A stretch of 64,000 nt of DNA from JAKACA01 sp050010115 (GTDB lineage Bacteria > Actinomycetota > Acidimicrobiia > Acidimicrobiales > Bog-793): NCBI GenBank assembly GCA_050010115.1, contig JBEKLQ010000002.1:66192-130191 (forward strand), given 5' to 3'. Under the pieces are notes generated by a model. The model had not been told where the DNA came from and searched no databases. It saw nothing but the letters and a program-made list of their open reading frames with translations. The position numbers and the translations under genes were made by a program. Each line of letters starts with the position of its first letter. The stretch's first letter is position 1. Of this stretch, positions 6,848 through 13,761 are shown one piece after another.

Positions 6848-8536
6848 ATGCGAGAGACCAATGAGGGCGTGCTCGCCGATCTCGTGCGTTCGCGCGCCGA
6901 ACGTCAGGCCGACTTCGACGTCTTGACGTTCGAGCAGCTCAGCTCGACTGCCAGCGGCGGTTCGGCCGGCGCTTCCCACCCGCCGCCGGCCGGGGCCGAG
7001 GTGCGCACGTACGCCGACCTCGCTTCGAACGCCAACATGCTGGCGGCGGCGTTCATCGCCCGCGGTCTGGAGCCGGGCGACCACGTCGCTATCGCCATGC
7101 AGAACCATCCCGAATTCGTGGAGGCGATGATCGCCGCCTCGATCACTGGGGTGGTGCTGGTGCCGATCGATCCGAGGACCCGGGGCGAGAAGCTCTCCTT
7201 CCTGCTACGTGACGCGCGCTGCAAGGGAGTGCTGTGCGGCGACTACTCGGCGCAGGCCGTCGACGCCGCCCGCCGGGAGGCTCCGGAGGTGCGCTGGCTG
7301 CTCGTCCTCGAAAACGGCGGGGTGGAGGCGAGCGCCTTCAAGGACGCGACCCCGATGGCCGAGGCGTTCGCACAAGCCGCCGACACGGTCGACGTTCGCC
7401 TTCCGGGCCCCGCGCACCCTTTGGAGATCATCTACACGTCCGGGACTACCGGCGATCCAAAGGGCGTCGTGTGGCCGAACGACCGCTTCGCCAGCTTCGG
7501 CCTCCTCGGATATCTCGTCGGCTATACGACAGACGACCGCCCGTACACCGGTCTGTCGCTCGCGCACGGGAACGCCCAGGCGGTGACGCTCGGCCCGTCG
7601 CTCGCGATGGGCCTCCGGGCGGTCTTCAGTCGCTCGTTCACGAAATCTCGGCTGTGGGACATCTGCCGCGCTTATGGCTGCACCACGTTCTCGTTGCTCG
7701 GAGGAATGGCCACGGCCATCTACAGCGAGCCGCCGCGGCCCGACGACGCGGACAACCCCGTCCGTCTGGCCGTGAGCGCCGGGATGCAGGCGGCGATCTG
7801 GCGGGCGTTCGAGGAACGTTTCGGACTGGTCGTATTCGAGTGGTACGGGGCCGTTGAGGGAGGCCTCGCGTTCAATCCCGTCGGCGTCGGCCCGATCGGC
7901 TCGTTCGGGAAGCCGATCCCTGGACTGGAGATGAAGATCCTCGACTACGACGACAAGGAGTGCCCGCCTTACGTGATGGGCGAGATCTGTTCACGTCCCG
8001 CCTCGGGCGACCGGGCGACCGTCGAGTACTACGGCGATCCCGAGGCGTCGCTGGAGAAGACGAGAGCCGGGTGGCTCAGGAGCGGCGACATGGGCCACCG
8101 CGACGACGAGGGCTGGCTCTACTTCGACTACCGCAGAGGAGGAGGGCTCAGGCGCAACGGCGACTTCGTGCACGCTGGATTCGTCGAGAAGGTCGTCGCC
8201 GAACAGGCCTGGGTTTCGGACGTCTGTGTGTACGGGGTCCCAGCGGCGTCGCAGGCTCCCGGCGAGTCCGACGTCGTGGCAGCCGTTCAGTTGGAGCCGG
8301 CCTCGGAGAGCTCTGGCTCCGACGGCTCCGGCCGTTCGGGCGAGACCGAACCCGGCCGTGCGGACGCTCTGTTCGCCGCGTGCCGGCGCGAGCTGGAGCC
8401 GAACTTCGTGCCGAGCTACATCCAGTTCGTCGGCGAGATCCCGAAGACGCTCTCGGAGAAGACGATCACCCGGTACCTAATTGAGCAGTTTGATCCGGCG
8501 GCACCGAACGTCTATTCGGAGGGCCCCCGGACCTAA
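6848..8536 (+). CDS. AMP-dependent acyl-CoA synthetase/ligase
   Basis: 562 residues from the ATG at 6848, chosen over an earlier in-frame codon because a GGGGAGG ribosome-binding site precedes it. The P-loop-like IIYTSGTTGDPKGVV, the adenine-binding EWYGAVEGG, the GWLRSGDMG hinge region and the C-terminal IPKTLSEKTITR lysine segment are all present, so the enzyme should adenylate a carboxylic acid and transfer it to CoA. The overall pattern resembles the CaiC/bile-acid-CoA-ligase branch rather than long-chain FadD, judged by eye. As the last gene of the operon it probably supplies the CoA-thioester used by the acyl-CoA dehydrogenase and thiolase. A low-complexity Ser/Gly stretch (residues ~480-500) interrupts the C-terminal domain. 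Confidence 0.88.
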   Translation: MRETNEGVLADLVRSRAERQADFDVLTFEQLSSTASGGSAGASHPPPAGAEVRTYADLASNANMLAAAFIARGLEPGDHVAIAMQNHPEFVEAMIAASITGVVLVPIDPRTRGEKLSFLLRDARCKGVLCGDYSAQAVDAARREAPEVRWLLVLENGGVEASAFKDATPMAEAFAQAADTVDVRLPGPAHPLEIIYTSGTTGDPKGVVWPNDRFASFGLLGYLVGYTTDDRPYTGLSLAHGNAQAVTLGPSLAMGLRAVFSRSFTKSRLWDICRAYGCTTFSLLGGMATAIYSEPPRPDDADNPVRLAVSAGMQAAIWRAFEERFGLVVFEWYGAVEGGLAFNPVGVGPIGSFGKPIPGLEMKILDYDDKECPPYVMGEICSRPASGDRATVEYYGDPEASLEKTRAGWLRSGDMGHRDDEGWLYFDYRRGGGLRRNGDFVHAGFVEKVVAEQAWVSDVCVYGVPAASQAPGESDVVAAVQLEPASESSGSDGSGRSGETEPGRADALFAACRRELEPNFVPSYIQFVGEIPKTLSEKTITRYLIEQFDPAAPNVYSEGPRT

Positions 8537-8736
8537 GGGAACAGACCCGGGAGACAAGGTCGCCGAGCGGCAGCGCACGCGGACACGTCCACAGGAAGTC
8601 ACCCGTGGTCCGCTGCCTGGAGAACCCTCTGCGCGATAGGCACCAACCGTAAGGACATCAACGCCGGCGGGCTGCCCGGATCAACCTGCTCACCGATATG
8701 GCCCTTTGGCCCTAGTGGACTGCGCACATTCCGACG

Positions 8737-9378
8737 ATGATCAGCACGCGGGGAAGCGGAGGGGACTTGGAGGGGAAAGCAAAGGAGTCGTCGAGTCAGG
8801 TCTGGTATCAGGCCCACCCCGCGCGCGCCCTCATCGCGGCTTCGTGCCTTTTCGTCGTGGTCACGGGGCTACAGCTACTCGCCGACAGCAGCGGCGAGGC
8901 GATGAGCGTCCTCTACACGCTTCCGATTGCTCTGCTCGCCGTCGCGTTCGGCCGAAGGGGTGGATGGATCGGAGCCACGCTGGGCTTCGCTCTGTTCGCG
9001 GTGTTCGCGGTGTTCCACAGCACCGGCGATCTTGACGCGACCGGATGGATGACCCGGGGGACCGCGATGTTCCTCCTCGGCGGTTTGCTCGGTCATGCCA
9101 CCGACCGGACACTCGCGAGTGAACGGCGCGCGCTTTTGGACCAGCGGCGGCGCACGGAGCTCGAGGCAGCCGACCGTCGCGAGCACGAGGCGATGGAGCT
9201 GAACGACTCGATCATCCAGGGCATGGCGGCAGCCAAATGGATGGTAGAGCAGGGCCGGACCGAGGAGGCGATCGACGCACTCACGGCGACTATCGACAGG
9301 GGTCAACATTTCGTGGCGGCGCTACTGCCCCGCAGCATCGGTGATCCTGGGACGTCACCCAACGTGTCTAATGCGTAA
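8737..9378 (+). CDS. membrane protein with degenerate histidine-kinase dimerisation helix
   Basis: 213 residues. Three to four hydrophobic segments (about residues 32-50, 56-72, 78-94 and 108-120) form an N-terminal membrane sensor-like domain. A coiled coil (123-150) follows, then a helix pair resembling the NarL-type kinase DHp domain: EAMELNDSIIQGMAAAKWMV corresponds to the usual ELHDSVxQ box. The phospho-acceptor His position is Asn156, and the protein ends before any HATPase domain. It is therefore not a working kinase; it could be a sensor stub, an interaction partner or a decayed kinase. No clear ribosome-binding site precedes the ATG. The neighbours are unrelated, and 200 bp without a recognisable gene lie upstream. 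Confidence 0.65.
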   Translation: MISTRGSGGDLEGKAKESSSQVWYQAHPARALIAASCLFVVVTGLQLLADSSGEAMSVLYTLPIALLAVAFGRRGGWIGATLGFALFAVFAVFHSTGDLDATGWMTRGTAMFLLGGLLGHATDRTLASERRALLDQRRRTELEAADRREHEAMELNDSIIQGMAAAKWMVEQGRTEEAIDALTATIDRGQHFVAALLPRSIGDPGTSPNVSNA

Positions 9379-9426
9379 TGCGCGTCGGACGGTCGGAACC
9401 TCGCCGGATCAGCGAGCTACAGCCTC

Positions 9427-9760
9427 TCAGGGTCGCGTCCCCCTCACGTTGGACGATGTCATCAGGAAAGGCTGAGCACAGCCTCGCCGCACTGACGAAC
9501 TGACGACGTCCACGCTCAACCGGGCGCAGGCCGATCGCATCGGAAGCGGTGTTCCCCTGCCCGGCTCCCGCCACGCCAGACCCAGCAGGGCAGCGAGGGC
9601 CTCGGTCGCGTAGCCGCGTCCTTGCCTCGAGGGCACGATGCCGTAGCCAACCTCGATCTCCCCGCCTTCGGGGGGGGTTCAGGAATCCGATCCCTCCGAC
9701 CACCTCACCGGCCGCCAGTTCACCAGAGGCGGCAGCGCCCCGGTAGCGGCCCCCTTGGAG
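9427..9760 (-). pseudogene. GNAT acetyltransferase fragment, frameshifted
   Basis: Read on the minus strand, the region gives EVVGGIGFLNPP and then, after a one-base shift, EGGEIEVGYGIVPSRQGRGYATEALAALLGLAWREPG. This is the core acetyl-CoA-binding motif (Q/RxxGxG/A) of RimJ/RimL-type GNAT acetyltransferases. The shift falls in a run of eight G on the plus strand (9670-9677); with seven the frame would be continuous. No intact N-terminal part or C-terminal beta-bulge region is recognisable in any frame, so this is a decayed remnant even if the homopolymer is a sequencing error. It lies immediately downstream of yceI on the same strand. Confidence 0.6.
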
Positions 9761-9789
9761 CCGCGCCGGGGCGCACCGCCAGTGAGACC

Positions 9790-10350
9790 TCAGCTGTTGA
9801 GGACTGCCTCGACCTCGAATTTCAGACCGATCTTGTCCGATACCACCACGCCGCCGGTCTCGAGCACGGCGTTGAAGTCCACGCCGAAGTCGCTGCGCTT
9901 GATCTCACCCGTCGCCGTGAACCCGGCACGCACGCCACCGTAGGGGTCGGGCCCGAAGCCACCGATCTCGAGGGTCAACGGCACCGACTTGGTCACACCC
10001 TTCAGGGTGAAATTGCCGTCGAGCACGAACTCGCCACCCTCGTAGCGAAGCCCCGTCGACTCGTAGGTCATGGTGGGGTACTTCTCGACCTCGAGGAAGT
10101 CAGCCGACCGGATGTGCGCGTCCCGGTCGGAGTTGCCGGTGTCGATCGATGCCAACTCGATGGTCGCCTTGACGCTGGAGCCGAGCACGTCTTCGCCGGT
10201 CACGATCTCACCGCTGAACTTCGTGAACCTGCCCCGCACCTTGCTCACCATCATGTGCCGCGCCGAGAAACCCACCTCGGTGTGCACCGGATCGATACTC
10301 CACGTGCCCGCAACGTACCCGGGGATCGTGCTGGAAAGGGTCTGCGTCAT
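9790..10350 (-). CDS. YceI-family lipocalin-like protein
   Basis: 186 residues from the ATG at 10350 (AAGGAAG about 9 nt upstream). The sequence is typical YceI: GTWSIDPVHTEVGFSARHMMVSKVRGRFTKF at the start, then RDAHIRSADFLEVEKYPTMTYEST, FTLKGVTKSVPLTLE and FGVDF. YceI proteins form an extended beta-barrel that binds isoprenoid or amphiphilic lipids. There is no signal peptide, so the protein is probably cytoplasmic, as is usual for actinobacterial homologues. The upstream region carries a perfect 16-bp MarR-style palindrome overlapping a TTGACA-n19-TAAGGT promoter, so expression is probably repressed by a regulator encoded outside this window. Confidence 0.9.
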   Translation of the reverse strand: MTQTLSSTIPGYVAGTWSIDPVHTEVGFSARHMMVSKVRGRFTKFSGEIVTGEDVLGSSVKATIELASIDTGNSDRDAHIRSADFLEVEKYPTMTYESTGLRYEGGEFVLDGNFTLKGVTKSVPLTLEIGGFGPDPYGGVRAGFTATGEIKRSDFGVDFNAVLETGGVVVSDKIGLKFEVEAVLNS

Positions 10351-10404
10351 GATCTCGTCTTCCTTTTGGCGTCCCGACCGGAGGCGTGTCCTCCGATATC
10401 TGTC

Positions 10405-10420
10405 GGTTGATGCATCAACC
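10405..10420. promoter_or_regulatory. perfect 16-bp palindrome GGTTGATGCATCAACC, candidate MarR-type operator
   Basis: The palindrome is perfect over all 16 bases and contains TTGATGCATCAA, the TTGA-n4-TCAA half-site pattern known for many MarR-family operators. It lies 55 bp upstream of the yceI start and overlaps the 3' end of the candidate -10 box, a position suited to repression. Confidence 0.6.
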
Positions 10421-10448
10421 TTAGCGGGAAACCACGGTGACGTGTCAA
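10418..10448 (-). promoter_or_regulatory. candidate promoter of yceI
   Basis: On the minus strand a perfect TTGACA (10448-10443) is followed after 19 nt by TAAGGT (10423-10418), a TANNNT-type -10. The spacer is 2 nt longer than ideal. The promoter runs directly into the 16-bp palindrome. Confidence 0.4.
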
Positions 10449-10514
10449 CTATTCCCAGAGGGAGGCTCGGCTCAGTCAGTGCGGCTGGTCCGCATGAGCG
10501 GCTGCGAAGCGGCG

Positions 10515-11396
10515 CTACTTCGTTCGGATGACGACGCTGCCGACGACCTTGTCGTGCAGCGTCTGTTTCCGAGGGTCCCAGAGCGGGAACAGCATGTCCA
10601 CGATCCACGGAATGAAGATCACCACCACCATCAGGTACTCGAAGGCCGCCCTGCCGAGGGCTTTGGCATAGCCAACGCTGTCGCCGGTCGCGCCGGACAC
10701 ACACCGGAGTCCCAGAGCCTTCATTCCGATCGTCTGGCCCGCTTTCGAGCCGCAGAACAACGTGCCGTAGGCGAGCGCCAGGACGATGTTGAGGATCGTG
10801 CCGCCGGCTGTGACGTGAGGCGAGCTCTGATACCGCCCGTTCACCAGGGCGTTCTGGGTCCTGTAGAGGTGAAGCGGGATCGCGATGACCACGTCGACGA
10901 CGACGACGAGCAAGAAATCGATCAACCAGGCGCCGACGCGACTACCCCAACTTGCGAAAGCCGGTCCTCCCGCGCCGCTATAGCCGACGTTCCCGTACGG
11001 ACCCGTCTGACCGTAGCTCGGAGGAGGGGCATAGCCCGGAGGCCCGTAGCCGGGCGGCCCGTAACCCGGGGGCGGATAAGTGGGTTGGCCGGCTCCGGGT
11101 GGCTGGGGCGGCTGTCCGTAACTGCCTTGGCCGTAGCCAGGCTGCGCCGGTTGGCCGTAGCCAGGCTGCGCCGGTTGGCCGTAGCCAGGCTGCGCCGGTT
11201 GGCCGTAGCCAGGCTGCGCCGGTTGGCCGTAGCCAGGCTGCGCCGGTTGGCCGTAGCCGCCTTGGTCGTAGCCAGGCTCGCCACTTGAGGGAGGGTTTGG
11301 TGGCACGTTCCAAGGCGGAGCAGGCTTATCGCCCTCCTTGTCGGAGGGCTCGCCCGAGTTCGGCGAATCCCAGCTTCCTGTCGGAGTGTCGGCCAT
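10515..11396 (-). CDS. RDD-family membrane protein with Gly/Tyr/Gln/Pro-rich repeat N-terminus
   Basis: 293 residues from the ATG at 11396, preceded by GGCGAGGAG. The first ~150 residues are disordered and contain tandem GYGQPAQP octapeptides followed by GYGPPGYGPPGYAPPP. The C-terminal ~140 residues are an RDD domain (FASWGSRVGAWLIDFLLVVVVDVVI, with later hydrophobic segments around ILNIVLALAYGTLFCGS and FEYLMVVVIFIPWIVDMLFP, and near-terminal DPRKQTLHDKVVGSVVIRT). RDD proteins are small membrane proteins of mostly unknown, sometimes transport-related, function. Pro/Gly/Gln-rich heads are common in actinobacterial members and may mediate protein contacts or condensation. It is followed by yceI on the same strand, but the yceI promoter lies between them. 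Confidence 0.85.
   Translation of the reverse strand: MADTPTGSWDSPNSGEPSDKEGDKPAPPWNVPPNPPSSGEPGYDQGGYGQPAQPGYGQPAQPGYGQPAQPGYGQPAQPGYGQPAQPGYGQGSYGQPPQPPGAGQPTYPPPGYGPPGYGPPGYAPPPSYGQTGPYGNVGYSGAGGPAFASWGSRVGAWLIDFLLVVVVDVVIAIPLHLYRTQNALVNGRYQSSPHVTAGGTILNIVLALAYGTLFCGSKAGQTIGMKALGLRCVSGATGDSVGYAKALGRAAFEYLMVVVIFIPWIVDMLFPLWDPRKQTLHDKVVGSVVIRTK
11127..11262 (-). repeat. five 24-bp in-frame tandem repeats
   Basis: Five consecutive near-identical 24-bp units start at 11127, 11151, 11175, 11199 and 11223, followed by a partial sixth. Each encodes the octapeptide GYGQPAQP in the RDD protein. The lack of third-position drift suggests recent expansion or slippage-prone length variation. Confidence 0.9.
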
Positions 11397-11476
11397 GCTC
11401 GCTCCTCGCCGAATCATCGTGACGGTGACAACACTACGTGACTGAGGGCGCGAACAGGCGGACGAGCCGGCCCAGG

Positions 11477-11890
11477 TCAGCGCTGTGAGGTCTCCTCTTG
11501 GGAGTAGACGGGAACGCAGTCTGAGCCGCAGCCGTCGCCCGCGGCGCCCGGCTCTCCCGCTGCCGGCCGATGCAACACCGCATTGGTGGGCCGGAGCACG
11601 ACGCGGTTGTCGCCACTACCAGAGCCCGTGGCGTCGACAACGTCGGCGTCGACGATCAAGCTGTAACCACCTAGAGCCGCCGGCGGCCACAGGAGCGCCA
11701 CGAGTGGTCGCGCCGCGGCGTTGGCGAGCGTCGAGTTACCTGGCGCAGCGACGAGCAACTCACGCTCCCACCCGAGAGCGACGGCCACGCTGTGGGGACG
11801 GCCGTCGGCTCCGACCGTCAAAAGGTACCCCTCCGTCCCTTGGGCCTTGATGGCCTCGTCAAGCTCGGACAGTTCGACTGGAACGGTCAT
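11477..11890 (-). CDS. pyridoxamine-5'-phosphate-oxidase-like (PNPOx split-barrel) protein
   Basis: 137 residues from the ATG at 11890. The fold signature is the split barrel of PNPOx-like proteins: LDEAIKAQGTEGYLLTVGADGRPHSVAVALGWE, then GNSTLANAAARPLVALLWPP. Family members bind flavin, F420 or heme. None of the full PdxH catalytic features is present, so it should not be named pdxH. The C-terminus has two cysteines close together (GCGSDC). A TAGGCT hexamer lies 7 nt before the ATG and there is no Shine-Dalgarno, consistent with leaderless expression. Confidence 0.72.
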   Translation of the reverse strand: MTVPVELSELDEAIKAQGTEGYLLTVGADGRPHSVAVALGWERELLVAAPGNSTLANAAARPLVALLWPPAALGGYSLIVDADVVDATGSGSGDNRVVLRPTNAVLHRPAAGEPGAAGDGCGSDCVPVYSQEETSQR

Positions 11891-11897
11891 GACGCCA

Positions 11898-11903
11898 AGC
11901 CTA
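11898..11903 (-). promoter_or_regulatory. candidate -10 hexamer TAGGCT, leaderless start
   Basis: TAGGCT is separated from the ATG at 11890 by 7 nt, the spacing expected if transcription begins at the start codon. No Shine-Dalgarno sequence is present. Confidence 0.4.
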
Positions 11904-11980
11904 CGGCGACGAGATGGACCTGCGTCGGTGGATCGTGAACGTGGCACACGCCGCAAGTCGGGCAGTTCACAGGTGAGCCC

Positions 11981-12583
11981 TCACCAGCTGCCGCGATGGA
12001 CGAGCTCCTCCGACGGCCGCTTTCTCGAACGCAAGTCGCGTAGCGGCGCTGCGGGATCCTCGTGACCGATCGCCACGCAGCCAACCGGGTCGTAACTGTC
12101 GGGCACACCGAATGCCGCCCGGAAGGCCGGGATGTCGTCAGGGATCAGCCCGAACAGCAGCGCACCGAGGCCGAGATCGACGCTCGCCAACAGCATCAGC
12201 AGAGCAAGGAACCCGGCATCCACGTACCAGTACGGCACGGGCCACCGAGACTCGTCACGATCGGTCCAGCCCTTGTCGGGTTGGGCATAGCGATTGAGAT
12301 AGACGTCCTTCGACGCAAGGACTGCCACCACAACCGGAGCCCGCATGATCGCCGCCCGCAGCGCGGGATCCCAGGCACCCTGCTCGGTGGGCGGCTGGGT
12401 CGCCCAGAACTTGGTCCGGTCCTCGGGCCTGCTGAGGACGAGCAACGCGTAGCCCTGGCTGTACCCGGCCGACGGGGCGCGCAACGCAGCCGCCAGTATG
12501 GCCTCGAGGATCTCATCGGCGACCGGTTCGTCCGTGAAATGACGGACCATCCGGCGGTGCCGCAGCACGTCTTGGAATTCCAC
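11981..12583 (-). CDS. nitroreductase-family protein
   Basis: 200 residues from a GTG at 12583; CTG or ATC codons a little upstream are alternatives. FQDVLRHRRMVRHFTDEPV with RAPSAGYSQGYALLVLSRPED is the FMN-binding nitroreductase start, and the central LLMLLASVDLGLGALLFGLIPDD segment completes the fold. It lies 20 nt downstream of the serine hydrolase on the same strand and is probably co-transcribed. It is a different subfamily from the nitroreductase at 4796: shorter, without the insertion. Substrate unknown. The open frame continues far upstream of the GTG, but that part only overlaps the hydrolase gene and shows no family resemblance. Confidence 0.8.
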   Translation of the reverse strand: MEFQDVLRHRRMVRHFTDEPVADEILEAILAAALRAPSAGYSQGYALLVLSRPEDRTKFWATQPPTEQGAWDPALRAAIMRAPVVVAVLASKDVYLNRYAQPDKGWTDRDESRWPVPYWYVDAGFLALLMLLASVDLGLGALLFGLIPDDIPAFRAAFGVPDSYDPVGCVAIGHEDPAAPLRDLRSRKRPSEELVHRGSW

Positions 12584-12603
12584 CGTCTGGCCGGCCGGTT
12601 CGA

Positions 12604-13737
12604 TCAGGAAGTGGCGGCGGCAAAGGCCGCAAGTGCCACGCCGGCACCTCGCACGTCGCCGACCAGCCCGGACTCCATCTTGTTCATGACGTACGTGACC
12701 ACGAGATTCAGGTCGTAATCGGCGATGATCAACGAGCCTCCCCAGCCGCCCCAGAAGCACGCCCGAGGCCCGATCGGGAGCAACTCCCCACTCAGCCCGT
12801 ACCCGACGCCGAACCGCAGTGGAACGCCGAGGACGAGGTCCGTTCCGTTGGCCTGCTCTTCGAACACGGCCTCGCAGCCCTTCTCCGACAGCAGCCGTAC
12901 GCCGCCCACCTCTCCACCGCACGCGAGCACGCTTTGGATCACGCCGACCGACCGTGCGTTGCCGTGGCCGTTCGCTGCCGGGATCTCGGCCCGCCGCCAC
13001 GGAATCTCGAACGAGACGCTCGCGTCGAGGACAGGGTTGCTGAATGTGCGGGCGGCGACACTGTCCGGGTCGATCGCACCGAGCTGGTCGGCCAGCGACG
13101 GCGGTGGGACCACGGGCGCTACTCGGTCGTCGCACTCGCTGGGCGTCCCGATATGGAAGTCGGCTCCGAGGGGACCGGCCACCTCGTTCGCGAAGAAGGT
13201 GCCGAGCGTCTGACCGGTGACGCGGCGTACGACCTCTCCGACGAGGTACCCCTGCGTGACCGCGTGGTACCCCGACGCCGTGCCGGGTGACCACCACGGC
13301 TCCTGGACGGCCAGCAACGACGTCGCCTTCTCCCAGTCATACAGGTCCTCGATGCTGACCGGTTCGGCCCAGCCGGACAGGCCGGCGGTGTGAGCGAGGA
13401 GGTGACGGACCTCGACCCGTTCCTTGGAGGCCGCTGCGAACTCCGGCCAGTAGCGAGCGACCGGCGCATGGAGATCGAGCTCGCCACGGTCCGCCAGGAT
13501 CAGGCTGCAGAGGGCGGCCATCGTCTTGGTCGTCGACCACACGTTGATGATCGTGTCCTGCTCCCAGGGTCGAGTCTTGGCCTCGTCGACGTACCCGCCC
13601 CAGATATCCACAACGGGCTCGCCACGGAGGAACACCGCCACCGAGGCCCCGAGGTCGAGCCCCGCGTCGAGATTCGCTGCCAGCACGTCACGAACCTGGG
13701 CGAAGCGCTCGTCATATGTCCCATGAATGTCAGCCAT
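12604..13737 (-). CDS. serine hydrolase, class C beta-lactamase fold (EstB-like esterase)
   Basis: 377 residues. The catalytic SxxK is in NVWSTTKTMAALC, and the Tyr motif is in SGYHAVTQGYLVGE, the YxA form seen in EstB-type esterases rather than the YxN of AmpC. HTAGLSGW upstream and the FWGGWGGSLIIADY region near the C-terminus complete the fold. No signal peptide is visible, so it is likely a cytoplasmic esterase or peptidase, not an antibiotic-resistance beta-lactamase. A TAGGCT hexamer sits 8 nt before the ATG. The nitroreductase follows 20 nt downstream. Confidence 0.87.
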   Translation of the reverse strand: MADIHGTYDERFAQVRDVLAANLDAGLDLGASVAVFLRGEPVVDIWGGYVDEAKTRPWEQDTIINVWSTTKTMAALCSLILADRGELDLHAPVARYWPEFAAASKERVEVRHLLAHTAGLSGWAEPVSIEDLYDWEKATSLLAVQEPWWSPGTASGYHAVTQGYLVGEVVRRVTGQTLGTFFANEVAGPLGADFHIGTPSECDDRVAPVVPPPSLADQLGAIDPDSVAARTFSNPVLDASVSFEIPWRRAEIPAANGHGNARSVGVIQSVLACGGEVGGVRLLSEKGCEAVFEEQANGTDLVLGVPLRFGVGYGLSGELLPIGPRACFWGGWGGSLIIADYDLNLVVTYVMNKMESGLVGDVRGAGVALAAFAAATS

Positions 13738-13745
13738 GACGGTGC

Positions 13746-13751
13746 AGCCTA
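13746..13751 (-). promoter_or_regulatory. candidate -10 hexamer TAGGCT, near-leaderless start
   Basis: TAGGCT lies 8 nt upstream of the serine hydrolase ATG (13737), and no Shine-Dalgarno sequence is seen. Confidence 0.35.
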
Positions 13752-13761
13752 CCGAGCAGCA

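Noticed and set aside
8537..8736. Terminator or gene in the 200-bp gap after the acyl-CoA ligase
   Set aside because: Only short GC dyads (for example GGCC-CTTT-GGCC) and no convincing coding frame; nothing is supported.
11127..11262. CRISPR array
   Set aside because: The repeats are directly contiguous without unique spacers and encode in-frame octapeptides.
12604..13737. Beta-lactamase resistance gene
   Set aside because: The fold is class C-like, but the Tyr motif is YHA as in EstB esterases and no signal peptide is present.
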